DNA of 64,000 nucleotides from Marinimicrobium sp. C6131 (GTDB lineage Bacteria; Pseudomonadota; Gammaproteobacteria; Pseudomonadales; Cellvibrionaceae), in the NCBI RefSeq assembly GCF_026153455.1, contig NZ_CP110629.1:1612001-1676000 (forward strand). The letters run 5' to 3'. Below are positions 10,001 to 17,361 of the stretch, piece after piece. The notes under the pieces were generated by a model. That model worked only from the letters and a program-made list of their open reading frames with translations, did not search any database and was not told the DNA's origin. Made by a program: the position numbers and the translations under genes. Numbering within the stretch: the first letter of the stretch is position 1; each line of letters opens with the position of its first letter.

Positions 10001-10456
10001 AGAGACCCACTCGTGGCGGTAAAAGTGCTTTTCCTGGCGCTTGCCGGCCAAGCGTTGCTGAAAGGCAATGCTAGCCTTGCCCAAGTCGTGTAAGAGTCCG
10101 GCCAGTTGGGCCAGCAGCTTTATGTCTTCCCCGGTATGCCAGTCATCTTCATCACTGCGGCGCACAATGTTGCGCTGGGTACTATTGGTGGGCACGGCCC
10201 CGTGGAGGTTGAACTGACTGGCATTGCCCACGATCCACATCAGCTCGCTGTGGTCCTTGCCCCGAATCCAGTGACAGGCTACGGCGGTGTTCTTGCGGGC
10301 AGTTTTGCGCAGGAGCTTACGCAGGGTGTTAAGACCCTCCATGGTAATGGCCGTCTGCCAGGTTCGGTCGCCCCGGCGCTCGGCAAACTGATCCAATATT
10401 CGGCGGGACTCTGTGAGGGCGCGCTTACTGCACTGGGACACCAACAATACATTCAT
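7049..10456 (-). CDS. cas3: Cas2-Cas3 fusion nuclease-helicase, type I-F
   Basis: About 1135 residues from the ATG at 10456 (MNVLLVSQCS). The longer open frame to 10555 runs into cas1 and is rejected because ATGA couples this start to the cas1 stop. Domain order: Cas2 (about 1-95); HD nuclease with LLHDLGKAS at His123-Asp124; SF2 helicase with Walker A STGCGKT near residue 440, DELD as motif II, SSATLPP as motif III and QLAGRVQRH as motif VI; then the C-terminal domain. In I-F the fusion joins adaptation and interference: Cas2 assembles with Cas1 for integration, and HD/helicase degrades targets marked by Cascade. All motifs checked are intact, so target degradation should be possible. Confidence 0.96.
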   Translation of the reverse strand: MNVLLVSQCSKRALTESRRILDQFAERRGDRTWQTAITMEGLNTLRKLLRKTARKNTAVACHWIRGKDHSELMWIVGNASQFNLHGAVPTNSTQRNIVRRSDEDDWHTGEDIKLLAQLAGLLHDLGKASIAFQQRLAGKRQEKHFYRHEWVSLRLFLAFVGQDDDATWLKRMMAPTDEDEQTWLQAGRYWRDGLDADTPPPFDGLPPLASAVAWLVLTHHRLPVMPVENTATQQQERLGKKAPFDQAEKLADLVQDITHKWNEQKREADTSTIEPYWDMAGDLPVNLPKWRIQSAKLAKRLLALKEKGHGDWLDNPYVMHLARLSLMLADHYYSSLPPESLERVKADSQGPLFANTGKDGKLKQTLDEHLLGVARMAGSISHALPGFERYLPRLARHKGLKKRSSLDRFRWQDKGADAATAMRDTAAERGAFIVNMASTGCGKTLANARILNALADPVLGMRATFALGLRTLTLQTGRSYREDLNLGEDELAIRVGGSASRALFEYHEAQAEQTGSASTQDLIEEDSHVLFEGEHADHPLLSKAMANPKISSLLSAPMLVCTIDHLMPATEAQRAGRQIAPMLRLMSSDLVLDELDDFDLNDLPALARLVHWAGLLGSRVVLSSATLPPALLDGMFQAYRAGRQHYHRNRGDQPLKAGSGMEIPCLWVDEFGVQREQIPTGQDYTRAHSRFVEQRVKALDNAIKADGAKRRGTLVHLPIEQSQSREQVFEAFANAVRETILPLHADHCETCPHTGKKVSFGLVRMANIEPLFYVAEALFRLGAPEGVHIHLCVYHSRLPLLLRSAIENQLDTTLNRRQPEAVFERADIRAALDGSPENDHLFVVLGSPVTEVGRDHDYAWAVVEPSSMRSLIQLAGRVQRHRQKPCQTPNIAIFETNLRHYTGGTHPADDRRRAAFVYPGFEDADAPAEAPFRLATQKLSKLLREDEYRIITARPRIQPGPQPWQAKHSLVDLEHARLAETMLPKAIATSGGRFDRRGNPLNAASAWQYPRAMLTCVLPQQQPFRSDDAQKEVTLVFLPDEDEERLVPHRIFEEGSRGKSAIYTSAESLVIDRPPPKGERVTPWGQHDLLALLLEQAEAQGQDLSKCAEKFTTVNVLESAQGWWFDPVLGFSKKR

Positions 10457-11436
10457 TCGCCCTGCTCCACTAAGGCGGCGGTTTCCAAGGCAATGGACTT
10501 CAGGGTGTCGATCATAAAATCCAGGGACTCGCTGCGGGTCAGCGCCTCGATACAATTCTGGCGAAACTGCTGCTCCTCATCGCCACGCATCGCCGACAGA
10601 AACGCCTGGGGAAGTATGGCCGCATCCTTGATCAGGTCAGCGGCGTCGAACACCAGACCGCCACGGCGGGTTTTACCGTGTATAATGGCCAGGCCGTGTG
10701 GTAAGCCCAAAGTCCAGGTGGCCGTTGCCCCCAGGCCGTACGCGAGATAGTTGCCGTGGTCCAGAAAACGGTTAGCGGGGTCGGCGCCCGTGCCCCGCTT
10801 GGCGCGGGTAAAATCACCATAGCCGACGGCGTCCACCGCCAGTTTGAAAAGCGCCTTGGTCAGCCGGGCTTCCTCGGTCAGCAGTGACATAGTGTCAGGC
10901 TGGACGTCAATGCGCCGAGCACTCTCCGAGAGTAAGCTGTCGAGTCTGTTTGCATCTACCGAGAAGCCCGCGTCCTGCAACCCTCTTTTACACCATTCCT
11001 GCTGCAATCGCGCCAACCGTGCCCGCTGCAAGGCTTTGGCGGCCGCCAGGCGCAACTCATCATCGAACCAGAATTTGACCCATGCCTGCAGGTACTCTGT
11101 GGGGCGATACTCACTCTGAGGCGAGAGCCAGGTCACATCAACGTCAACTTCATTGGCGGTGAATAAGGGCGTACCTCCGCCGCCACAGAACCCAACCAAC
11201 ACTCCAGCCTTGGCCAGCTCCCGCATCGCAGCCTGGGTAACAGACGTTCCTGTGCCCAGCAGAATACTGGTCGTATTGGCAATGGGAATGTTCCAGTACA
11301 GCGATTCTTTCCCCTGATCGGTCACATACTCTACCCTGCCACCATTGACCAGTACTCGGCAATGCTGAAGATAATAGATATTGGCTCTTTTGGAATGGAG
11401 GATGGTTTTCAAATCCGAAGGCGAAATATCTTCCAT
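10453..11436 (-). CDS. cas1: Cas1 integrase, type I-F
   Basis: 327 residues from the ATG at 11436 (MEDISPSDLKTILHSKRAN), the start used by I-F Cas1 proteins. The frame remains open to 11493, but those residues do not resemble Cas1. The protein shows VLVNGGRVEYVTDQ, a GVLVGFCGGGG stretch, and metal-site residues in LLTEEARLTKALF (Glu), GLPHGLAIIHG (His) and LVFDAADLIKD (Asp). With Cas2-3 it inserts new spacers at the leader end. The stop overlaps the cas2-3 start (ATGA). It is the first cas gene of the operon, 119 bp downstream of the WYL regulator, so the cas promoter probably lies in that gap or before the regulator. Confidence 0.97.
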   Translation of the reverse strand: MEDISPSDLKTILHSKRANIYYLQHCRVLVNGGRVEYVTDQGKESLYWNIPIANTTSILLGTGTSVTQAAMRELAKAGVLVGFCGGGGTPLFTANEVDVDVTWLSPQSEYRPTEYLQAWVKFWFDDELRLAAAKALQRARLARLQQEWCKRGLQDAGFSVDANRLDSLLSESARRIDVQPDTMSLLTEEARLTKALFKLAVDAVGYGDFTRAKRGTGADPANRFLDHGNYLAYGLGATATWTLGLPHGLAIIHGKTRRGGLVFDAADLIKDAAILPQAFLSAMRGDEEQQFRQNCIEALTRSESLDFMIDTLKSIALETAALVEQGE

Positions 11437-11529
11437 ACCTGATCTCAATTCTCTTACTGGGTGTTGTTCAACCCTAACCATTACGCATAGCAAACGAAAT
11501 ACTGCCCATAAACACAGGTAAACTCACTT

Positions 11530-11542
11530 GTCATATTCTGAC
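11530..11542. promoter_or_regulatory. Palindrome upstream of cas1, candidate WYL operator
   Basis: GTCATATTCTGAC is a perfect GTCA-N5-TGAC inverted repeat in the 119-bp gap between the WYL gene stop and the cas1 start. WYL repressors bind as dimers to inverted repeats, so this is a candidate operator. Nothing in the sequence proves the pairing, and a 4+4 palindrome could be chance. Confidence 0.3.
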
Positions 11543-11555
11543 TTAAGCAACCGCT

Positions 11556-12386
11556 TCACCCTTCAAACAGCCACTCCTTCACGTCATCTCGGTTGACGAG
11601 CACCAGTTGCTGAGCTTCGGGTGTTCCATCCCAGATTTTGGTATTCACCTGCATTTCCTGAATCAGGTACTGCACCAGGCAGGCTCGAGTTCGCCGATAG
11701 AGATGTCCATCCGTCATCTGGTAATCATGCTCCAAAACCTCCCGCTTCGCGTCCGGCAAGCGCGGGTCCGGCGCGAATATCAAAGTGACTTCCGTGTTCC
11801 AAGCTTCATCCTGATCGGCGGTCTGACGGCTTCTCCCGATCAGCTCGGGCTCACCCCGGAACCGGCTGAGCACAAAATCGCGATACTCGCCGCTCTTTTC
11901 GCAAAACGCCCTCAGGTGCCAGCGCAGGCCGGTATTGACGAACGTATGGGGGGCAATGACCCTCCCTTCCCGATTGGGATTGGACAGAGAGACATAGTCC
12001 ACCTCCACCCGTTGCTGTTGGCGTATGCCGGCAATCAGGCCACGCATAACGGTGGGCGCGACGTGACGCGCGGGCAGGCGGAGGGATTCATGAGGAAGGA
12101 TGGCGGGCGCGGGAATACGATACCCGGTCTGAATCCAGTTCAGGTATTCGGTGACATCGTCGGAGATATAGTGACGCCGGAAGTGGCTCGATGGTATCCA
12201 GGCCTTGCGGGAAGCGTCATAGGCCAGGTTGCCTTTGGTCAGTTCGTTATAAGCGTTGATATCCGAGCTGGCCTGTTGGCGCGAGAGGCCAAACTGCTCC
12301 ACGATTTGTCGCGTATTGATCTGCCCTTCCCACCAAGCAACCAGCTCAACGTAGCGATAGCGGTGTTGAGGATGGGTTTTGTCCAT
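11556..12386 (-). CDS. WYL-domain transcriptional regulator, CapW/BrxR-like, linked to cas operon
   Basis: 276 residues. The N-terminal part (about 8-60) is a winged helix-turn-helix (QIVEQFGLSRQQASSDINAY as reading helix region). The middle (about 120-195) is a WYL domain with VDYVSLSNPNREGRVIAPH followed by GLRWHLRAFCEKSGEYRDFVLSRF. A C-terminal WCX-like segment follows. The FVNTGLRWHLRA/YRDFVLSR arrangement is the pattern of CapW and BrxR, regulators that keep CBASS, BREX and other defence loci repressed and release them on a DNA-damage or nucleotide signal. It is cotranscribed in direction with cas1, 119 bp upstream, and an AGGAG ribosome-binding site precedes the ATG at 12386. Its role as the cas switch is inference from position. 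Confidence 0.85.
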   Translation of the reverse strand: MDKTHPQHRYRYVELVAWWEGQINTRQIVEQFGLSRQQASSDINAYNELTKGNLAYDASRKAWIPSSHFRRHYISDDVTEYLNWIQTGYRIPAPAILPHESLRLPARHVAPTVMRGLIAGIRQQQRVEVDYVSLSNPNREGRVIAPHTFVNTGLRWHLRAFCEKSGEYRDFVLSRFRGEPELIGRSRQTADQDEAWNTEVTLIFAPDPRLPDAKREVLEHDYQMTDGHLYRRTRACLVQYLIQEMQVNTKIWDGTPEAQQLVLVNRDDVKEWLFEG

Positions 12387-12613
12387 TTATGGCTCCTGCC
12401 AATACTTGTATTTCTACACAAACCCATCGGATGCGTCCCCTTATTCTTCACACACCACGCACAGAGATATTGGTTACCTAAACAGCTGAAGCTCTGTCTC
12501 CAAGCGCAATATCTTGACGATCCGGAAAATCCGACGAGAACTGGAAGTGTGCCCTAAACCACACTTTATGCCAACCCCACCGGGTTCGCACCGCCGACGC
12601 ATGAAGGTTGCCG

Positions 12614-13903
12614 TCAGGACGCCGCCCGAAACACCAGCCCCTTTTCCCGATACTCCGCCACGCTGATGCCGTAGGTCCCATCCTTGAGGGCTCGTTGAAT
12701 CAGGAAATCGTCTTTCAGGTGACCCCGCTCCACATCCGCCAGGTTGATAACCTGTTCCTTTTTGAGCGGTCGTTCGCCTCGCTTGATCAGAATCACCTTG
12801 GGCAGGTGGCGGTATTTCTTACTGGTTTCCAGCACTATGCCCACCAGCTCATTGCGCAGCTGTACGATGGTGCCCGGGGGATAGAGGCCGATGCTTTTGA
12901 TGAATTCCAGGGCGAGCTTCTCATCGAAATGGGTGCCCCGGTCCTTGTAGATGTTCTTCAGCGCAGAGGTGGTCGGTATGGCCTCGGCGTAGCAGCGATT
13001 GGCGGTCATGGCATCGTAGGCGTCGACCAGTGCGATAATGCGGGCGAAGCGGGAAATTTTCTCCGCCGTCAGTTTGCGCGGATAGCCCGTGCCGTCAATA
13101 CGTTCGTGGTGGGTGTAGGCCACATCCACCACCACGTTTAAAATGCCCGGCGTAGACAGCAGCAGGTTGCGGCCGTGCACGGTGTGGGCACGGATCATGT
13201 TGAACTCTTTCGGGGTGAGCGCGCCGGCCTTGTTCAGGATGTCCGGCGGCACGCGCATTTTGCCCACGTCATGCAGCAGTCCGCACAGTCCCAGCTTTTC
13301 CAGGTCGGCCTCTTCCATGCCCAAGTGCCGCCCGAACGCGATGGCCAGGATGCAGACGTTCAGGCAGTGTTCGGCGGTGTATTCGTCTTCGTTGCGGATT
13401 TTGGTCATCCACAACAGGGCGTCGGGGTTGCGCAGGATACTGTCGACGCAGGTCCGCACCGTGGCTTTGGCCTGCTCGGTATTGATGGCACCCCCAAGGC
13501 GAATGTCGTCGACCAGGGTTTTGGTGAGTTGACGGGCCTGGCGGAAGACCTTGATGGCCTGACCGTGTTCTTCCCGGGCGGAGACTTTGTTGATGTAGGT
13601 GGTTTTCGGACGGATGGCGGCTTTCAGGCCGGTGCGCTGCTCCGGGGGACGCCACTGCGTCTGTACGGCGTCAATCCACACATAATCAGCGTATTCGGCG
13701 ACGGTTTCCACATCTTCCGGGCCTTCGATCATAAAACCCTGCACCAGGAACGGCGTCTCGAGCCAATCCCGGTCGAGTTTGGAGACGAACATGCCGACTC
13801 TGAGCTCGGAGACATGGATTTTGAGGGAGCTTGTGCTCCGGTCCATCGAATCCGGTTGGACATCTTGCCAATTCACCGTCACTTCTCCTGGCCGAAATTC
13901 CAT
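12614..13903 (-). CDS. HD-GYP domain protein with N-terminal DUF3391
   Basis: Up to 429 residues. The DUF3391 domain lies at about 25-130 (KIHVSELRVGMFVSKLDRDW...). The HD-GYP domain lies at about 170-350, with HDVGKMRVP (metal-binding His-Asp) and the signature GTGYP in HERIDGTGYPRKL. Such proteins are cyclic-di-GMP phosphodiesterases, cytoplasmic here because no signal or membrane segment is seen. The start is uncertain. ATG at 13903 has AAAGG very close, while an in-frame GTG at 13876 has AGGAG eight bases upstream and may be the true start. It lies downstream of a palindromic repeat and 227 bp before the WYL gene; no functional tie to the cas locus is evident. Confidence 0.9.
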   Translation of the reverse strand: MEFRPGEVTVNWQDVQPDSMDRSTSSLKIHVSELRVGMFVSKLDRDWLETPFLVQGFMIEGPEDVETVAEYADYVWIDAVQTQWRPPEQRTGLKAAIRPKTTYINKVSAREEHGQAIKVFRQARQLTKTLVDDIRLGGAINTEQAKATVRTCVDSILRNPDALLWMTKIRNEDEYTAEHCLNVCILAIAFGRHLGMEEADLEKLGLCGLLHDVGKMRVPPDILNKAGALTPKEFNMIRAHTVHGRNLLLSTPGILNVVVDVAYTHHERIDGTGYPRKLTAEKISRFARIIALVDAYDAMTANRCYAEAIPTTSALKNIYKDRGTHFDEKLALEFIKSIGLYPPGTIVQLRNELVGIVLETSKKYRHLPKVILIKRGERPLKKEQVINLADVERGHLKDDFLIQRALKDGTYGISVAEYREKGLVFRAAS

Positions 13904-14101
13904 TACCTTTATTGTAGCCGATGGGCTGGAGGTTAACCGATTTCATTGGGGCGGTCACAGAGTTTTTGTTTATAAGGGGAAGGCGGATTTTGGTGCCAAC
14001 GTCATAAGACGGTGCGGCAATCGATTGACGAGGCGGCGTAGAGGTTCGTAGATCGGCTTAGGCCGAAGGTCGTAAGCCGACAATGTGGGGATCGGGTGAG
14101 A

Positions 14102-14153
14102 TGGTCGGATTACGCGCTGTGCGCTCCGATGCGTCGGACCGATCCGACCGACC
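14102..14153. repeat. Diverged copy of a short palindromic intergenic repeat
   Basis: GCGCTCCGATGCGTCGGACC and flanking GTCGG/CCGAC arms match the better preserved copies at 14991-15046 and 42768-42893. This copy sits directly after the mazG stop in the 250-bp gap before the HD-GYP gene. It looks decayed at its outer arms. The rest of 13904-14101 shows no gene; a second short inverted repeat (GTCGGCTTACG-like, near 14050-14081) is present. Confidence 0.6.
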
Positions 14154-14948
14154 TTACGTTTGGGTTTTGGCGTTGTTCCAGAGGGTGTCGAGGGCTTCGA
14201 GGGAGTGATCGTTCAGATTTCCCTCGGCATTCTGCTCGACGTAGCGGAAGCGCTGCTCAAACTTGCGGTTGGCCTGGCGCAGGGCCGCTTCGGGGTCGAT
14301 TTTCAGGTGGCGGGCGACATTGGTGACGGCGAACAGCAGATCGCCCAGTTCTTCGGTCAGGTGTGCCTGGTCGCCAGCCTCCAGCGCCTCTGTCAACTCG
14401 TCGGTCTCCTCCCGGATTTTGGCCAGGGGACCGCGGATGTCCGGCCAGTCAAAGCCGACGTTGGCGGCGCGTTTTTGCAACTTGGCCGCGCGACTGAGGG
14501 CCGGGAGGTTCAGGGGCACGTCGTCGAGCACACCCTGCACACCCTTCTCTTCCCGCTCCTGTTGTTTGATGGCTTCCCAACGCTGTTTGACATCCGCTGG
14601 CAATGAGGCCTGGTCGTCCACGCGACTGTCCAGAGTGCCATCGGGGAAGACGTGCGGGTGACGGCGGATCAGCTTGTTCACCAGGCCATCGACGATCTGG
14701 CCGAAATCAAAACGCTCCTCTTCCTTACCCAGTTGGCTGTAGAAAATGACCTGAAACAGCAGGTCGCCGAGCTCTTCGCGCAGGTGGTCGTAATCGCCCC
14801 GTTCGATGGTGTCGACCACTTCGTAGGCTTCTTCCAGGGTGGAGGAGGCGATGGTCCGGTAGGACTGCTTCAGGTCCCAGGGGCAGCCGGTGTTGGGCTC
14901 GCGCAGGCGGGACATGAGGTAGAGTAAGTCGTCTACAGTGTGAGGCAT
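14154..14948 (-). CDS. mazG: Nucleoside triphosphate pyrophosphohydrolase MazG
   Basis: 264 residues, close to E. coli MazG (263). Two tandem MazG folds are visible. The first has CPWD at residues 22-25 and SSTLEEAYEVVDTIERGD...LREELGDLLFQVIFY, the EExxE...ExxD metal motif. The second has REETDELTEALEAGD...TEELGDLLFAVTNVARHL. MazG hydrolyses NTPs and dNTPs to monophosphates, lowers ppGpp in starvation and sanitises nucleotides. It lies downstream of relA on the same strand, separated by a palindromic repeat at 14991-15046. The relA-mazG order is conserved in gammaproteobacteria, which fits opposing roles in stringent control. Confidence 0.96.
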   Translation of the reverse strand: MPHTVDDLLYLMSRLREPNTGCPWDLKQSYRTIASSTLEEAYEVVDTIERGDYDHLREELGDLLFQVIFYSQLGKEEERFDFGQIVDGLVNKLIRRHPHVFPDGTLDSRVDDQASLPADVKQRWEAIKQQEREEKGVQGVLDDVPLNLPALSRAAKLQKRAANVGFDWPDIRGPLAKIREETDELTEALEAGDQAHLTEELGDLLFAVTNVARHLKIDPEAALRQANRKFEQRFRYVEQNAEGNLNDHSLEALDTLWNNAKTQT

Positions 14949-14990
14949 GGTCGTGATGGTCCCGAGTGTTTGGGGTTACGGCGTGTTTGG

Positions 14991-15046
14991 GTTGCGGCGG
15001 ATGCGCGCTCTGCGCTCCGATACGTCGGACCGATCCGCCCTACGCG
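14991..15046. repeat. Short palindromic intergenic repeat
   Basis: The element runs GCGGCGGATGCGCGC...GACCGATCCGCCCTAC. The ends GGCGGAT/ATCCGCC are inverted copies and the middle contains GCGC and TCGG/CCGA pairs, so it can form a hairpin. It lies between relA and mazG. The same sequence recurs at 14102-14153 and twice at 42768-42893, which shows it is a dispersed genomic repeat of the REP type and not part of a gene. Confidence 0.8.
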
Positions 15047-15064
15047 TTGCTTCGGTGCCAACAC

Positions 15065-17302
15065 TCAGTGTTTGCGGCGGGCCGAGGCGATATTGGGTAG
15101 CTGGTTCAGACGCGTGAGAATTCGACTGAGTTCGTCGATGCTGCGAATCTCGGCGCTGACCAGCATATCCACGGTGTTTTTGCGTTTATCGGACAGGGTC
15201 TGCATGGCGCTGATATTGATGCGTTCGCTGTCCAGCAGTGTGGTGATATCCCTCAGCAGGCCCTGGCGGTCGTAGGCTTCGATGATGATATCCACCGAAT
15301 AGCTGCTCTGGGGGGCTTCACCCCAGGACACCTTGATGATCCGCTGCGGTTCATCGGCCTGGAGCTGCAGGATGTTGCTGCAATCCTGCCGGTGAATCGA
15401 GACCCCTTTGCCCAGGGTAATGTAGCCGGTAATGGCATCGCCGGGTACCGGGTTGCAGCAACTGGCAATCTGGGTGAGCAGGTTGCCCACACCTTCGATG
15501 TAGACATCCGAGTCTTTCTTGCGCTTGCCGGATTTGGCCTTGAACGGAATGACCAGCTCTTCCGGGCGCGACGCCTTGAGCAGTCGCTGGGCGGCGCTCA
15601 GCACCTGGCCGACACCGATGTCGCTGGCCCCCACCGCAGCATAGAGATCATCCAGGCTCTGCATATTCAGTTTGTGAGCCAGGGCTTCAAAATCCAGGTC
15701 CAGCAGCGCCAGCCGTTTGAACTCGCGGTCCAACAGCGCCTGCCCCTCGGCAATATTCTGATCCCGCGCCTGCACCTTGAACCAGTGCTGCACCTTGGCC
15801 CGGGCCCGGGCGGTGTTGATATAGCCCAGCGCCGGAGACAGCCAATCCCGGCTGGGCGCCTCCCGCTTGCCGGTGAGAATTTCCACCTGATCGGCGGTAT
15901 TCAGGTGATAGTTCAGGGGCACGATGCGGTTATTGACCTTGGCACCGCGACAGCGATGGCCAACGTCGGTGTGGATACGGTAGGCAAAGTCCAGCGGAGT
16001 GGCGGTTTTGGGCAAGTCCACCACATGGCCTTCCGGGGTAAACACATAGATACGGTCCTGATCCACCGCCCGCAGCCCTTCCTTCAGCGGCTGTCCGTCG
16101 CCACCGAGTTCGTCGTGCCACTCGAGCACCTGGCGCAACCAGGCGATTTTCTGCTCGTAGCTTTTCTCACTGGCGTCGGCATCGGTCCCTTTGTACCGCC
16201 AGTGGGCGCACACGCCCAGCTCCGCCTCTTCGTGCATGGCAAAGGTGCGGATCTGGATTTCCAGCACTTTGTTTTCCGGACCAATGACCGCGGTATGCAG
16301 TGAGCGATAACCGTTTTCCTTGGGCGAGGCGATATAGTCATCGAATTCGTGGGGAATGTTGCGCCACTGACTGTGCACAATACCCAGCACGGTATAGCAA
16401 TCCCGCACGGTCGGCACGAGAATGCGCACGGCGCGAATGTCGTATACCTGGGAGAAACTGATGCCCTTGCGCTGCATTTTCCGCCAGATGCTGTAGATGT
16501 GCTTGGCCCGCCCAGTGACCTCGCCCTCGATGTGGGCATCTTTGAGCTCGTCACGCAGAACCGTCAGGACCTTGTCGATATACTCCTGACGCGCCAGTCG
16601 CCGCTCGTCCAGCAGTTTGGCAATCCGTTTGTAGTCCGCCGGCTCCAGGTAGCGAAAGGCCAGGTCTTCCAGTTCCCATTTGATGTGGCCGATGCCCAGC
16701 CGGTGTGCGAGGGGCGCATAGACGTCCGCCACTTCCCGGGCGACTTGCCGGCGCCGCTGGGGGCCCGCATCCTTGACCGCGCGAATGGCGCAGGTGCGCT
16801 CGGCCAGCTTGATCAGCGCCACGCGTACATCATCGACCATGGCCACCAGCATCTTGCGGATATTTTCCGCCTGCTCTTCGGACTGACGACCGAACACCCG
16901 CTCGTCACCGTCGCCCCGTTGGTAGCTGATGGCGGCCATGCGCAGTACGCCCTTGATCAGCTTGGCCACGGTTTCACCAAACGCTTTCTGGACGGCCTCC
17001 AGGGTCAGGCGCTCTTCGCGCACCGCCCGGTAGAGAATGGCAGCCACCAGAGTGTCCTGATCCAGTTGCAGGTCCGCCAGAAGTTCGGCCATGTCCAGCC
17101 CGATGCTCAGACAGCTGCTGCCCCAGTCGTACTCCACCCGGGTACTGACCCGGTCGGCTTCGGCACTGAGTGCGCAGGCCCGGCGCAACTGCTGCCGGCT
17201 TTCCTCGGAGCGATCCGCCGCGCCCGGCAGTCGCTCCAGCCAGGCTTCAATGTCAATGGTGCCATCATCGGCAACGGGATGGTCTTCTCGAACTTTTACC
17301 AT
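15065..17302 (-). CDS. relA: (p)ppGpp synthetase I RelA
   Basis: 745 residues (E. coli RelA 744). Domain order: degenerate HD region (AAILYRAVREE replaces the hydrolase HD pair, as in monofunctional RelA); synthetase domain with HEFDDYIASPKENGYRSLHTAV, whose EFDD is the EXDD signature of RelA rather than SpoT; TGS (VFTPEGHVVDLPKTATPLDFAYRIHTDVG); helical; zinc-finger region with ASCCNPVPGD; and C-terminal ACT domain. RelA binds stalled ribosomes carrying uncharged tRNA and transfers pyrophosphate from ATP to GDP or GTP. The order cysM-rlmD-relA-mazG matches Pseudomonas. The ATG at 17302 follows a suitable gap after rlmD. Confidence 0.98.
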   Translation of the reverse strand: MVKVREDHPVADDGTIDIEAWLERLPGAADRSEESRQQLRRACALSAEADRVSTRVEYDWGSSCLSIGLDMAELLADLQLDQDTLVAAILYRAVREERLTLEAVQKAFGETVAKLIKGVLRMAAISYQRGDGDERVFGRQSEEQAENIRKMLVAMVDDVRVALIKLAERTCAIRAVKDAGPQRRRQVAREVADVYAPLAHRLGIGHIKWELEDLAFRYLEPADYKRIAKLLDERRLARQEYIDKVLTVLRDELKDAHIEGEVTGRAKHIYSIWRKMQRKGISFSQVYDIRAVRILVPTVRDCYTVLGIVHSQWRNIPHEFDDYIASPKENGYRSLHTAVIGPENKVLEIQIRTFAMHEEAELGVCAHWRYKGTDADASEKSYEQKIAWLRQVLEWHDELGGDGQPLKEGLRAVDQDRIYVFTPEGHVVDLPKTATPLDFAYRIHTDVGHRCRGAKVNNRIVPLNYHLNTADQVEILTGKREAPSRDWLSPALGYINTARARAKVQHWFKVQARDQNIAEGQALLDREFKRLALLDLDFEALAHKLNMQSLDDLYAAVGASDIGVGQVLSAAQRLLKASRPEELVIPFKAKSGKRKKDSDVYIEGVGNLLTQIASCCNPVPGDAITGYITLGKGVSIHRQDCSNILQLQADEPQRIIKVSWGEAPQSSYSVDIIIEAYDRQGLLRDITTLLDSERINISAMQTLSDKRKNTVDMLVSAEIRSIDELSRILTRLNQLPNIASARRKH

Positions 17303-17361
17303 CGGTCTTGTTCACCCTCGACCGCCGGACCTCAATCAGCCCGGAGATCGTCCTGTCGGTG

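Noticed and set aside
10457..10555. N-terminal extension of the Cas2-3 protein
   Set aside because: It lies inside cas1 and has no Cas2 likeness. The ATG at 10456 is coupled to the cas1 stop.
14949..15064. A small gene between relA and mazG
   Set aside because: The gap is mostly the palindromic repeat and has no start with a ribosome-binding site.
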